This document shows, piece by piece, positions 1 through 10,100 of a DNA stretch of 64,000 nt. The notes under the pieces were generated by a model. The model was not told the origin of the DNA, searched no databases, and worked only from the letters and a program-made list of their open reading frames with translations. Source of the DNA: Commensalibacter melissae. Its GTDB lineage: Bacteria > Pseudomonadota > Alphaproteobacteria > Acetobacterales > Acetobacteraceae. The DNA lies in the NCBI RefSeq assembly GCF_009734185.1, contig NZ_CP046393.1:1666501-1730500 (forward strand). The letters are read 5' to 3'. The translations under genes and the position numbers were made by a program. Positions within the stretch are counted from its first letter, which is position 1. Each line of letters starts with the position of its first letter.

Positions 1-112
1 AAAATGGATAGCTGTAAGGGTTAATTCCTGTTGATAAATCCAGCCATGATCCCGTAACCTCCGGAAAAAGCTTTTTCGCTTGGTCAAGGTTCCCCCCATG
101 TTGAATATTCAT
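1..112 (-). CDS. cobC: CobC, threonine-phosphate decarboxylase-like aminotransferase (N-terminal 37 codons only)
   Basis: The gene runs off the left edge of the window, so only the first 37 codons are visible. They read MNIQHGGNLDQAKKLFP, then a WLDLSTGINPYSYP segment. HGG near the start followed by DLSTGINP is the usual N-terminus of the PLP-dependent enzymes that make the aminopropanol arm of cobalamin (CobC in Pseudomonas naming, CobD in Salmonella naming). The start is the ATG whose complement is at 110-112. It is divergent from cbiB with 95 nt between them, and the two proteins act together: one makes the aminopropanol phosphate, the other attaches it. The PLP lysine lies outside the window. 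Confidence 0.85.
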   Translation of the reverse strand, partial: MNIQHGGNLDQAKKLFPEVTGSWLDLSTGINPYSYPF

Positions 113-207
113 ATATTTATCTATATCCACTTTATTTAATTTATAGTTAAAACCATCTAAATTATGAAAATATCAATAAATCCACATGGCAGATTATGAC
201 AATTTAA

Positions 208-1206
208 ATGATAAAGATTTTAAACATATTTTACAGAAAACGTAATATTGAAATCATGATTATTGCGCTCATGATTGACATGATATGGGGCGATCCAGAG
301 AAAATTTATAAAAAAATTCCGCATCCGATATGTTATGTTGGAAAATTAATTTACTTTCTGGAACTTAAGCTCAATAAAAAAAATAAAAATGCAAATATTC
401 AGAAAAGAAATGGTTTCATCACTTTATTTTTTAACTTTCTAGTCCCGGGATTAATAGCCCATCTTTTCCAAAAATTTGTATTTGCCTTTTTTCGTCCGTC
501 TTTAGCAACTTTTTTATCAGGGATTTTAGGCAGTATTTTCATTGCACATCGCTCACTTTACGAACATGTTCACGCAGTTAGGGAAAAAATTGATCAAAAT
601 GATCTGGCAGGTGCTCGTATTGCGTTGAGTCACATTGTTGGAAGAAAAACAGATAATCTCAATATGTCGGAAATCTGTTGTGCAACCATTGAAAGTTTGG
701 CTGAAAATTTTTCGGATGGTGTAATATCTCCTGTTTTTTGGGGATATATTGGAGGATTACCCGGACTACTTGTTTTTAAATCAATTAATACTGCAGATAG
801 CATGATCGGGCATTTAACAGAGCAATATCGGAATTTCGGCTACGCTTCAGCCAAAATGGATGATTACATGAACCTTGTTCCAGCACGACTATCCGCCCTT
901 CTGATTTTACTTACAAATCCTAAAAAATTATTCCATAATCTAAAACCCGTTTGTAAAGATGCGCGAAAACACAATTCACCCAACGCTGGATGGCCAGAAG
1001 CAGCCATGGCTTACACTCTTAATATTCAGTTATTATGTCCACGCCACTATAAAGACCATATTGTTGAATCCCCACGAATAGGCCGAGAACGTAGTCAATT
1101 ATATTCCGAGGATATTTGTAAAGCCTGTAAAATTTATTATTATGCAAGTTTTATAAAATTAGTTGTTTTAATAGCATTATACAAAATAATGACGTATTTT
1201 AAATAA
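208..1206 (+). CDS. cbiB: Adenosylcobinamide-phosphate synthase CbiB (CobD in Pseudomonas naming)
   Basis: This integral membrane protein joins adenosylcobyric acid to the aminopropanol (phosphate) arm to give adenosylcobinamide (phosphate). Visible signatures are WGDP at residues 27-30, HP at 39-40, the IESLAEN..DG motif at 161-171 followed by FWG, and NTADSMIGH at 194-202. Hydrophobic stretches near residues 70-113 and 315-330 fit its membrane location. Length (332 residues) is normal. The start is uncertain: Met17 (position 256) would give the more typical short N-terminus and neither site has a strong ribosome binding site. It is divergent from cobC. Confidence 0.93.
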   Translation: MIKILNIFYRKRNIEIMIIALMIDMIWGDPEKIYKKIPHPICYVGKLIYFLELKLNKKNKNANIQKRNGFITLFFNFLVPGLIAHLFQKFVFAFFRPSLATFLSGILGSIFIAHRSLYEHVHAVREKIDQNDLAGARIALSHIVGRKTDNLNMSEICCATIESLAENFSDGVISPVFWGYIGGLPGLLVFKSINTADSMIGHLTEQYRNFGYASAKMDDYMNLVPARLSALLILLTNPKKLFHNLKPVCKDARKHNSPNAGWPEAAMAYTLNIQLLCPRHYKDHIVESPRIGRERSQLYSEDICKACKIYYYASFIKLVVLIALYKIMTYFK

Positions 1207-1224
1207 ATAATAAAGGATTTTATA

Positions 1225-1406
1225 TTGCTAAATTATAATTACATATGATATAAATGTTCAGGTTTTTTAGAAAAAATAATTATATTAATATTTTATATTT
1301 ATTAAATCGATAAAACCCTACTTGCAGAGATTATTATAATCTCTCAAACCACCTAGCTACTTAACTTTATACTTAACCTTCTCAAATATTTGAGGAGGTT
1401 CTTTTT
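1225..1406 (+). ncRNA. Possible small RNA or long cbiB 3' UTR
   Basis: A promoter-like pair, TTGCTA at 1225-1230 and TATAAA at 1249-1254 (18-nt spacing), is followed by an AT-rich stretch. Next comes a perfect hairpin with an 8-bp stem (AGAGATTA/TAATCTCT, 1326-1344) and then a terminator ending at 1406. No reading frame of note lies inside. It could be a transcript of about 150 nt, or simply the tail of the cbiB mRNA. In DNA this AT-rich the promoter match is weak evidence. Confidence 0.25.
1375..1406 (+). terminator. Rho-independent terminator downstream of cbiB
   Basis: AACCTTCTCAAA and TTTGAGGAGGTT form a 12-bp stem with one G-U pair and a two-base loop, followed directly by CTTTTT. The T-run is on the plus-strand side only, so it terminates plus-strand transcription (cbiB or the candidate small RNA), not cobQ. 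Confidence 0.7.
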
Positions 1407-1424
1407 ATACGATAATAATAATTA

Positions 1425-2882
1425 TTACAACGAAATTAAATTGTCAACTAAAATATTATCATTTATGAAATTCGCCCAATTATTCATCACCGAATCAAGC
1501 TGTTGTTCATACAATATTCCATCTCCTGATGAACCGAAATATGACAATAAATAATCCCTTACTTCATCACAATGAAAAATTCCGTGAAGATAGGTTCCAA
1601 TCACTTGCCCATTGTCAGAAATGGCTCCCTCAACCCGAGAATCATCCAAATAGGCAAAAGGCTTGTAGGTGCCATGATGTTTTGTCTGCCCTACATGCAT
1701 TTCATAGCCTTCGCAGTCAATATCTTTTAAAGCCAAATGACCTTTAACCGCCTCTAATTTTTTTTCTGAGGACAGAATCGTGTCACTTTTAAAAAAACCC
1801 AGCCCCTTTATCCGACCATTACTCGATTCTTCAATGCCTAAAGGATCAAGAATCTGTTGTCCCAACATTTGATAGCCGCCACAAATTCCAAAAACATATC
1901 CCCCTCTCCTGACATGCGCCTTTATATCGATATCCCAACCAGTTTGATATAGAGTATTCAAATCTGAAATAGTATTTTTCGATCCGGGAATAATTATCAC
2001 TTTGGTAAAAGCCGGGACAACTGATCCCGGAGAAATAAATTCAAGCAGAATATGCGGCTCATTTTTCAGAGGATCAAAATCATCAAAATTTGCAATATTT
2101 GGCAACAATAAAACAGAAATATGCAACTTGCCATATTGATATGATGATTTATCTGCTTTTAAGTCTGCGGCATCCTCAGCAGGCAATTTTCTCAATTCAT
2201 CAAAAAAAGGCAACAAACCGCAATTTTTCCATCCTGTCTTATGGCTTATCCACTCCATTGTTTCCGTAAATAGGGAGGGATCCCCACGCATTTTGTTTAC
2301 GATAAACCCTTTAACCAATTTTAAATCATTTGGCGGTAAAATTTTATGCGTTCCAATCAAACTGGCAATAACACCACCACGATCAATATCACCAATTAAT
2401 ATAATAGGTGCTTTCACAGCCTGCGCAAACCCCATATTGGCAATATCGTTTTTCCGTAAATTTATTTCAGAGGCGGATCCAGCCCCCTCGATTAATATGA
2501 TATCTGCTTTCCGTTTTAATAAATTAAAGCTTTCCGTAACATAGTCCAATAATTGCGGCTTAATTTCCTGATATTCCCTTGCCGATGCCTGCCCCCATAT
2601 TTTGCCCTGAACAACTATCTGTGACCCTTGAACATTATGCGGCTTAAGCAAAACCGGATTCATATGAACAACAGGATCAACCCTACAAGCAAAAGCTTGC
2701 AAAGCCTGTGCCCGTCCAATCTCACCCCCGTCTACCGTTACCGCCGCATTGTTCGACATATTCTGTGGTTTAAAAGGTAAAACATTATATCCTTTATTTG
2801 TCAGGGCCCTTGCAATTCCAGCAACCAGAACCGATTTTCCCACGCTTGAACCTGTTCCCTGAAACATCAGGATTTTAGCCAT
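1425..2882 (-). CDS. cobQ: Cobyric acid synthase CobQ
   Basis: This ATP- and glutamine-dependent enzyme amidates side chains b, d, e and g of adenosylcobyrinic acid a,c-diamide. The N-terminal dethiobiotin-synthetase-like domain starts with a P-loop (GTGSSVGKS, residues 9-17) and carries IEGAGS near 131-136 and GDIDRGG at 164-170. The C-terminal class I glutaminase has its nucleophile in GICGGYQ (Cys334) and a late GTYLHGIFH histidine. At 485 residues it is full length. Its ATG overlaps the cobO stop in a TAATG junction, so the two are translationally coupled; cobU lies just upstream on the same strand. Confidence 0.97.
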   Translation of the reverse strand: MAKILMFQGTGSSVGKSVLVAGIARALTNKGYNVLPFKPQNMSNNAAVTVDGGEIGRAQALQAFACRVDPVVHMNPVLLKPHNVQGSQIVVQGKIWGQASAREYQEIKPQLLDYVTESFNLLKRKADIILIEGAGSASEINLRKNDIANMGFAQAVKAPIILIGDIDRGGVIASLIGTHKILPPNDLKLVKGFIVNKMRGDPSLFTETMEWISHKTGWKNCGLLPFFDELRKLPAEDAADLKADKSSYQYGKLHISVLLLPNIANFDDFDPLKNEPHILLEFISPGSVVPAFTKVIIIPGSKNTISDLNTLYQTGWDIDIKAHVRRGGYVFGICGGYQMLGQQILDPLGIEESSNGRIKGLGFFKSDTILSSEKKLEAVKGHLALKDIDCEGYEMHVGQTKHHGTYKPFAYLDDSRVEGAISDNGQVIGTYLHGIFHCDEVRDYLLSYFGSSGDGILYEQQLDSVMNNWANFINDNILVDNLISL

Positions 2883-3487
2883 TAGTACTCTATCCCTTTT
2901 TGTGCCTTGATACCAGCATTGAATGGATGTTTGATTAATTTCATTTCTGTGACCATATCTGCTGCATCAATAAGCTTTTGGGAAGCATTGCGACCTGTTA
3001 TAACAACATGCTGCATTTTGGGGCGCTGTTGTAAATCCCTTATAATCTGGTCAGGGTCAAGATAATTGTAACGTAGAGCTATATTCAATTCATCCAAGAC
3101 AATCAGCGATATATCTTCACGGTTCAAATAGTCCAACGCCAACGACCAGGCCGCCTGACAGGATTCAATATCCTTTTGTTTATCTTGGGTGTTCCAGGTA
3201 AAACCTTTACCTAAAGTATGCCATTCAAGCAAATCAGGAAAAAATTCAACCATTCTTTGCTCACCCGTTTTCCACTCAGGTGCTTTGATAAATTGAATAA
3301 CAACACTTTTAAATCCGTAACTCAAATGACGAAACAAAAGACCGAAAGCAGCCGTTGACTTGCCTTTTCCCGTTCCGGTATGCACCATCAACAGCCCTTT
3401 TTCTTCTGTCTTGGAGGCAACAATGGTTTTTTGCAATTGTTGCCTTTTTTGCATTTTTCGTTTGTGATGAAGCGCATCATCATTCAT
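2882..3487 (-). CDS. cobO: Cob(I)yrinic acid a,c-diamide adenosyltransferase CobO
   Basis: CobO transfers the 5'-deoxyadenosyl group of ATP to the reduced cobalt of the corrinoid, before the amidations by CobQ. The CobA/CobO/BtuR family is recognised from VHTGTGKGKST (P-loop around residues 38-45) and the LDELNIALRYNYLD segment. A lysine- and glutamine-rich N-terminal tail of about 30 residues precedes the core, as is common in this family. An AGGA ribosome binding site lies upstream of the ATG. It is 19 nt downstream of cobU and overlaps cobQ. Confidence 0.96.
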   Translation of the reverse strand: MNDDALHHKRKMQKRQQLQKTIVASKTEEKGLLMVHTGTGKGKSTAAFGLLFRHLSYGFKSVVIQFIKAPEWKTGEQRMVEFFPDLLEWHTLGKGFTWNTQDKQKDIESCQAAWSLALDYLNREDISLIVLDELNIALRYNYLDPDQIIRDLQQRPKMQHVVITGRNASQKLIDAADMVTEMKLIKHPFNAGIKAQKGIEY

Positions 3488-3506
3488 ATCAATTTTCCTG
3501 TTTCAA

Positions 3507-4007
3507 CTAAATTTTAATATTCAGGGGACATCCGGCAACAACCATCGTAAATTTATGAGCAATGGCTGCCATTTTCTGATGTAAAATTCCCGCTTCGTTA
3601 ATAAATTTTCTCGCTAACGCATTATCTGGAACAATACCCTGTCCAACCTCATTACTGACAATAATAATATTTCCATGAAATGTCGTTAATGCGGAAAGAA
3701 ATTTATCAGTCTCCTCTTTTATATTTCGGTTATCCATTAATAAATTGGTCAACCATAAAGTTAGGCAATCGACCAGAATTGAATGAACATTATTCGTATT
3801 TATAATATCTGCAAGATTGATGGATTCCTCTATGGTTTGCCATCCCTGTCCTCTTCTTTTCTGATGAACGGCAATTTTTTCCTGCATTTCATGATCCATG
3901 CAACGCGCCGTTGCAAGATAAATCCACGGTGCCGGATAAAGCATAACCTGATTTTCGGCAAATCTGCTTTTCCCCGATTTCGCCCCACCCAATACAAAAT
4001 GAATCAT
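3507..4007 (-). CDS. cobU: Adenosylcobinamide kinase / adenosylcobinamide-phosphate guanylyltransferase (CobU/CobP)
   Basis: This bifunctional enzyme phosphorylates adenosylcobinamide and converts it to GDP-cobinamide for the nucleotide loop. The P-loop GGAKSGKS is at residues 7-14. WIYLATARCMDHEMQEKIAVH and the NEVGQGIVP segment near residue 118 are family hallmarks; the histidine in the H-Q-K-R-R region is where the family carries its guanylylated residue. At 166 residues it is normal length. It is the first gene of the leftward run cobU-cobO-cobQ and is divergent from the dehydrogenase across 98 nt. Confidence 0.96.
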   Translation of the reverse strand: MIHFVLGGAKSGKSRFAENQVMLYPAPWIYLATARCMDHEMQEKIAVHQKRRGQGWQTIEESINLADIINTNNVHSILVDCLTLWLTNLLMDNRNIKEETDKFLSALTTFHGNIIIVSNEVGQGIVPDNALARKFINEAGILHQKMAAIAHKFTMVVAGCPLNIKI

Positions 4008-4105
4008 GATTCCATTACTTTTTGTAAATATACCTTTCTTCTAAAAAGATATACCATATTCGTACACGTATCACCTGCTTAAACCCCTTGTAAAAAGGAA
4101 AAACT

Positions 4106-5041
4106 ATGAAACCTCAAATTCTCCAATTAGTACCTGTCTGCAAAAAATTCCAGGAACAAATCAATACTCGATTCACCAATCATATTAGCCTTAATAAATT
4201 GCCTGATTCTCCTGAAATTCTCAAAAAAATCGAGGCTGTAATTACAAATGGTGTTATTGGTGCTCCATCAGATATGCTGGATCAACTTCCTAATCTAAAA
4301 CTCGTGACAGTGCATGGGGTGGGATATGACAATGTTGACTTGCAGAAATTAAAAGAACGTCAAATCAAACTAAGTATTGCTACAAATGCACCAACTCAGG
4401 ACGTGGCAGACATGGCAATCGCATTATTATTGGATGTATCCCGTCAAATAACCCTGCGTGACCAATATGTACGCAAAAATGAATGGGAAAAAGGAAACTA
4501 TCCTTATCAAGGAAGTTCCATTTCCAATAAGAAAATAGGAATCATGGGAATGGGTCATATTGGTCAGGCCATTGCCCAACGTTTACATGCATTTGATAAT
4601 GAAATTGCCTACACAGCAAGACATCAGCGTCCTGAAGTAAAATGGAAATTTATTCCCTCCTTGATCGAATTGGCCAAAATATCAGATATCCTAATAATTG
4701 CCGCCAGCGGTGGTCCCTCATCAAAACACGCTGTTAATCGCGAAATACTTGAAGCACTTGGTGAAAGAGGGTTCGTCATTAATATCGGGCGCGGCAGTAT
4801 CATTGATGAAAATGCATTGATAGACTGTCTGAAAAACAAAAAAATAGCTGGAGTCGGACTGGATGTTTTTGAACATGAACCTCATGTTCCAGAAACCTTA
4901 CGTTTGTTAAAAAATGTTATCATGACCCCTCATTCAGCAGGCGCGACTTATGAAACCTCAAAACGTATCGGCGCAAAAATCCTAAATTCCCTGGAATGTT
5001 TTTTTAAAGGTGAAAACCTCCCTGATGAAGTGCATTTTTAA
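4106..5041 (+). CDS. D-isomer-specific 2-hydroxyacid dehydrogenase (NAD(P)-dependent)
   Basis: It is predicted to reduce a 2-ketoacid such as hydroxypyruvate or glyoxylate; the exact substrate cannot be read from sequence. The Rossmann motif is GMGHIGQ near residues 148-154. The catalytic triad is intact: Arg229 in NIGRGS, Glu258 in VFEHEP and His276 in TPHSAG. VHGVGYDNVD around residues 69-78 is the usual substrate-loop signature. Length (311) is typical. An AAGGA-like site precedes the ATG. It lies inside the cobalamin block but has no evident role in it, and converges with the kinase gene downstream. Confidence 0.9.
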   Translation: MKPQILQLVPVCKKFQEQINTRFTNHISLNKLPDSPEILKKIEAVITNGVIGAPSDMLDQLPNLKLVTVHGVGYDNVDLQKLKERQIKLSIATNAPTQDVADMAIALLLDVSRQITLRDQYVRKNEWEKGNYPYQGSSISNKKIGIMGMGHIGQAIAQRLHAFDNEIAYTARHQRPEVKWKFIPSLIELAKISDILIIAASGGPSSKHAVNREILEALGERGFVINIGRGSIIDENALIDCLKNKKIAGVGLDVFEHEPHVPETLRLLKNVIMTPHSAGATYETSKRIGAKILNSLECFFKGENLPDEVHF

Positions 5042-5105
5042 AAATCAATTTTTCAAAAATTGAAGAAATACAAAAACATGTAACTCAACTCTATCTAATG
5101 TTCAC

Positions 5106-5142
5106 TCTTTCCTGACCCTGTTCTTTAATGGATCAGGAAAGA
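5106..5142. terminator. Inverted repeat between convergent genes, possible terminator
   Basis: TCTTTCCTGA and TCAGGAAAGA form a perfect 10-bp stem around a 17-nt loop, between the convergent dehydrogenase and kinase genes. Neither side has a clean T-run, so termination is inferred mainly from placement. Confidence 0.45.
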
Positions 5143-5198
5143 TATCCCTCTTCCCATAATTATTTTCAAGTTAGCATTTAGGTTTGGCTAGGCATTTT

Positions 5199-5912
5199 CT
5201 ACAAATAAATATTTTTTTCAACACCTCCATACCTTTTCACCCAACTTCTCTTGGACACATCCATCCACTCAATCACCAATTCCACCTCTGTTCGATTATT
5301 TTCGATTAACCGGGCATTCGGTTCATCCGTTTGTTCAACCCAGGTCTTTGCCTCTTTAGGCGTACGACCGAAATAGCAATGCCGATTGATTAAACGTTGC
5401 TGCCGTTCCTGTTGAGGTGCCATAACAAACCATTTCTCATCAAACAATTCAACCAGATTTTGCCAGTCCCCTTGTGTCAAACATAAATAATTACCCTCGG
5501 TAATGATCAACTCTGTTTCAGGAAAAACGGGAATGGAACCGGCAATTGCCTCTTCAATGGTTCGATCAAATTCCGGGGCATAAATGACTTCATCATGCTT
5601 TTGATTTCTCAGTCTCTGAAGTAAGGCAAAATAGCCTTTCACATCAAATGTATCCGGTGCCCCTTTACGTTCTTTACGACCCAATCTTTCCAATTCTTTA
5701 TTTGCCAAATGAAAACCGTCCATCGGAACAAGAACCGAGCAGTCTGGTAAGGCTTGCTGCAAAAGACGGGCAACCGTTGACTTTCCCGATCCTGGAGCAC
5801 CTGCGATGGCCAAAATTTTACGCATTCCCTCTGCACAAAGCGCCTTTGCCCTTTCTACATAAGAAACAGGCAAAATTAAGTCTTCCAATGGTGTCTCACT
5901 TTTATACTGCAT
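5199..5912 (-). CDS. P-loop nucleoside/sugar kinase (uridine-kinase-like, FrcK/YggC type)
   Basis: This is a P-loop kinase of the uridine kinase / pantothenate kinase superfamily. The Walker A motif GAPGSGKS is at residues 38-45, MDGFHLAN is the substrate-binding segment, and ITEGNYL near residue 163 is the strand preceding the catalytic region. NRHCYFGRTPKEA followed by a W.....DEPNA.L.....R segment is typical of the FrcK/YggC subgroup, which lies near sugar-transport genes in some alphaproteobacteria. The substrate is not determined by sequence. An AGGTTG site precedes the ATG. It is divergent from cobW, and nothing links it to cobalamin. Confidence 0.85.
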   Translation of the reverse strand: MQYKSETPLEDLILPVSYVERAKALCAEGMRKILAIAGAPGSGKSTVARLLQQALPDCSVLVPMDGFHLANKELERLGRKERKGAPDTFDVKGYFALLQRLRNQKHDEVIYAPEFDRTIEEAIAGSIPVFPETELIITEGNYLCLTQGDWQNLVELFDEKWFVMAPQQERQQRLINRHCYFGRTPKEAKTWVEQTDEPNARLIENNRTEVELVIEWMDVSKRSWVKRYGGVEKNIYL

Positions 5913-6064
5913 TTCAACCTATTCTATCAAAACAAGGAATCTCATAATATTTAATAATATATCGTGACGTTGTATTTCAACAAACGTCTCTTGCCTTGGT
6001 TTTGTAAAAATCGTAAATTCAATCTTTCACAACAATTTATGTAATTTCCGATTAAAGGTTTTTT

Positions 6065-7105
6065 ATGCAACCCTCTCGCATCCCGGCAACCATTATTACA
6101 GGTTTTCTTGGTTCAGGAAAAACAACCCTATTGCGTTCAATCATGAAAAAAAACGTCAATAAGCGAATAGCCATTATAGTTAACGAATTCGGCTCTCTGG
6201 GTATTGATGGTGAGATCCTAAAAAAATGTGCTGTTCCAGGATGTGAGGAGGAAAATATTGTTGAACTGGCAAATGGATGTATCTGCTGCACAGTTGCGGA
6301 TGAATTTCTACCAACAATGGAGTCATTATTAAACCGTCCGTCTCCACCTCAACACATCATTATAGAGACATCCGGACTGGCATTACCAAAACCTTTAATC
6401 AAGGCGTTTAACTGGCCTGATATCAAAACCAAAATGACTGTTGATGGTGTGGTTACTGTTGTGGATTCCCCCGCTGTTATTGCTGGACGTTTCGCGGATG
6501 ACCCAGAAAAAATCGCTCAACAACGTCAGGCTGATCCATCACTCGATCATGACAATCCCCTGCAGGAAGTTTTTGAAGATCAGCTTAACTCCGCAGATCT
6601 TGTCCTTCTCAATAAGGTGGATCTCATTACCTCAGAACAGCTTGAGTATCTAACTGATGAAATTAAAAAACAAATTCCAAAAGCCGTGAAAATTCTGCCT
6701 CTTTCACACGGAAAAATCGAGCCAGAAGTGATCCTGGGTATTCACGCCGAGGCTGAAAATGATTTACAGACACGTCCCTCTCATCATGATAGTGTGGATG
6801 AAGATCATGAACATGATGACTTTACAAGTTTTGTTGTCGATATTCCTCCAGTATCGAGTCCAAAAGCCTTGGAAAACAAACTCCTTCAACTCACAAACCT
6901 GCACGATATACTACGCATTAAGGGTTATATCCAAATTATCGATAAACCGATGCGCCTTGAAATACACGGGGTTGGGGAACGCTTTAGTTATCATTTTGAC
7001 CGTCCATGGTATCAAGATGAACATCCTCAAGGAAAATTAATCATCATTGGACAGAAAAGCATCAATCAAAAGGCCATTCAGGCAGCCTTGGAAACACAAA
7101 TTTAA
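6065..7105 (+). CDS. cobW: CobW, zinc/cobalt-metallochaperone GTPase of cobalamin synthesis
   Basis: This COG0523-family GTPase is thought to deliver cobalt to the CobN chelatase. It has the P-loop GFLGSGKT (residues 13-20), the family CxCC metal site (CICC, residues 72-75), NKVDL as the G4 element, and a histidine- and aspartate-rich stretch near residues 237-250 (HHDS...DEDHEHDD) before the C-terminal CobW domain. Length (346) is standard. AAAGG lies ahead of the ATG. It starts the six-gene plus-strand run cobW-cobN-cobG-cobH-cobI-cobJ, with cobN beginning 2 nt after its stop. I saw no B12-box riboswitch in its leader. Confidence 0.95.
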   Translation: MQPSRIPATIITGFLGSGKTTLLRSIMKKNVNKRIAIIVNEFGSLGIDGEILKKCAVPGCEEENIVELANGCICCTVADEFLPTMESLLNRPSPPQHIIIETSGLALPKPLIKAFNWPDIKTKMTVDGVVTVVDSPAVIAGRFADDPEKIAQQRQADPSLDHDNPLQEVFEDQLNSADLVLLNKVDLITSEQLEYLTDEIKKQIPKAVKILPLSHGKIEPEVILGIHAEAENDLQTRPSHHDSVDEDHEHDDFTSFVVDIPPVSSPKALENKLLQLTNLHDILRIKGYIQIIDKPMRLEIHGVGERFSYHFDRPWYQDEHPQGKLIIIGQKSINQKAIQAALETQI

Positions 7106-7107
7106 TA

Positions 7108-10100
7108 ATGCATATCCTGGTTCGAGAAATTACAAGTCTGGATGAACAGGCACCGGCTGAAGATTTGCAACATGAACCAGCCGATATTGTCTTTCTGTCC
7201 TTTTCCGATAATGACCTGAATGTGATGGCGAATTGCATAGCGCAGCAACCTGAAAATTCTCCATCAATACAGCTAGTTTCTCTTAACCGTCTTCGTCATC
7301 CAATGTCTGTCGACCTCTATCTGGATCAGACAATCAGCAAGTCCAAATTCATAATTTTAAGATTATTAGGAGGAATTGAGGCATGGCGCTATGGTACGGA
7401 AGAAATCCACAACTTATGTCAGTCCTATCACATTCCCCTAGCCATTATTTCTGGTGAAAATTATGAAAATCCCCATCTTGATAATCTTTCCACTATTCCC
7501 AGAAACCTGTTAAATCAATTCAAGGAGCTGTTCCTAGCTGGTGGAAAAGAAAATTACAGTCACATCCTAAATCTTGCCGCCCATCATCTTGACCATAAAA
7601 TAGGGCAATCAATTACCCCACACATTTTACCGATGGTTGGGGAATATCCCTTACCTTATCCATTTCATGCCCATCAAAATCTAGCGGTAATATTGTTTTA
7701 CCGCTCTCATTTGCTGGCCAACAATATCAAACCTATTCTTTCCCTCGCACAATCCTTATTCAGAAAAAGCATAAATATCAAGGCTGTTTATCTAACCTCT
7801 CTAAAAGACCCAGAAATTTCCCATTGGATTGGACAATATCTCTACCAAAATCACCCAACAATAATTTTAAACGCCACATATTTTTCTATACAGCAAGATT
7901 ATAATCATTCCCTTTTTAGAACATTTAATGTGCCAGTCCTGCAAATTCTTCAGCCTAGTAACAGTAAACATTTATGGAAAAAAAGTTTTCGTGGCCTATC
8001 CCAAACCGATCTTGCCATCCAGGTTGTTTTACCTGAACTTGACGGTAAAATCTCGACAACTGCCATAGGATTTAAAAAAGAGAAAAATAACCAAACACGG
8101 TATGAACCTTATCAAAAAGGAATAGATCTCGTTACAAACCGTGTTAACGGATGGGTTAATTTAAGAAAAAAAAACAATCATGACAAGAAAATTGCTATTA
8201 TCCTTTCAAATTACCCGGGTGTCAGCGGACAAGAAGGGCATGCCGTCGGTTTGGACAGCTTTGCCAGTCTTGAACATATTTTACAATGGTTGAAAAAGAA
8301 TGGATATCAAACAGGATCCGTAATTCCCGACTGTAAAAATTTAATCCAGATTTTATGTCAGTCAGGTACCAGGGCCACTTTATCCCTGACTGATTATAAA
8401 CAATATTTTTCCACACTTTCGACGACATTCAGAGAAAGAGTTTTGGCATACTGGCCAGAATTTGAAAAAGATGAAACGCTGCAAAAAGAAAATTTTACCA
8501 TACGATATATTCAATTAGGCCATATCATCTGCGCGATCCAGCCTGAAAGAGCTGATTCAAAAAATCATAAAAACACTTATCATGATCCAGATATTCCACC
8601 ATGCCATGGTTATATCGCTTTCTATTTATGGTTACGCCATCATGAATCCATTGATGCCATCATTCATCTGGGAACACATGGTACACTGGAATGGCTACCA
8701 AGCAAGGCAACCGCAATTTCCGATCATTGTTCCCCTGCTGTGTTGCTAGGGGGCTTACCCGTCATCTATCCCTTTATTGTTAACAATCCAGGTGAGGCAG
8801 CCTGCGCAAAAAGACGTCTCGGTGCTGTTACCATCGGACACTTAACGCCTCCTGTCAATAAGACAATCCTTAGCGGCGATGCCGCAGAACTAGAACGGTT
8901 AATCGATGATTATGCTGAAGCTGATGGTTTGGACCATCGACGCAGCAAACTTCTTCTCGGGACTATTCTGGATAAAGCAGAATCCTGCGGTTTATTGGCT
9001 GAAACAGGCATCAACCGCAAGGAAAGCGGAGATGAGGTCGCCCTGAACCATCTGGATGCCTATTTATGTGATGTCAAGGATTTGCAAATACGGGAAGGGT
9101 TACATATTTTTGGTAAACCTCCAATTCAATTCCAGCATCTTCTAGAAACAATAAAACATTATGCCCCCGATAAAATATCAGAGATTGAATCAAATCTTTA
9201 CCAATGTGCCGAGCATGAAAAACAATCTCTCCTAAACGCTTTGAATGGAGAGTTTATTCAGCCTGGCCCTGCTGGGGCACCCACAAGAGGAAAACTGGAT
9301 GTTCTCCCAACCGGACGTAATCTGTATACGGTTGATCCACGTGGTATTCCCACTCGTACTGCCTATCTTCTGGCAGAAAAGATGGCAGGACAGCTTTTGC
9401 TGAAATTTATACAGGAAAATGGTGATCACCTGCGACATATTGTTATTGATTTATGGGGAAGCACCAATCTTAGAACAGGCGGTGAGGACTTGGCTCTGGC
9501 TTATATTCTCATGGGGGTCAAACCCATCTGGGATACAAGTTCAAATCGTGTTACTTCAATTGAAATCATCCCATTGGCAAAGTTGAACCGACCGCGCGTC
9601 GACGTAACACTCCGCATTTCAGGATTTTTCCGTGATGCGTTTGAAGATCAGATCACATTGTTTGATCAAACGGTTAAAACCCTTGCCCAACGTGCCGAAG
9701 ATAAAGATTGGAATTACTTGGCATATCTCTTTCAGAATACCCCCCCCGGAAGCCATCATTCCCGGCTTAACCGCATTTATGGTACAGCCCAACGTACATA
9801 TGGAACGGGCATAGAATATGCCTTGAATACTGGAAATTGGCGTGAACAAGCGGAACTGGGCGAAAAATGGCTGGAAAATTCAGCATATAGTTATGGAAAC
9901 GGGCAAGATGGCATTTACGATAAACAAGGGCTTTCAGAACGTTTAAAAACAACACAGGCTTTTTTTCACAGTCAAGACCATGCCGAAATTGACCTTCTGG
10001 ATAGCGCTGATTACGCTGCCCATGAAGGTGGTTTTGCGGCAGCTGCAAAACTCTTTGACAATACACCCAACTTATATCACGGTGACACTTCAAAAGCAGA

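Noticed and set aside
5639-5836. Long reading frames antisense to or shifted within clear genes (for example inside the kinase, cobG and addA genes)
   Set aside because: They have no recognisable motifs and implausible compositions, and they overlap genes with strong family evidence. They are shadows of real coding sequence.
5913-6064. Possible cobalamin riboswitch upstream of cobW
   Set aside because: I looked for the B12 box (GCCACTG-like) and the surrounding conserved stems here, upstream of cbiB, cobU, cobL, cbiD and cobB, and saw none. A covariance-model scan would be decisive.
9740-9747. Run of eight C in cobN as a possible frameshift site
   Set aside because: The reading frame continues normally through the run as T-P-P-G and the C-terminal CobN motifs follow in frame.
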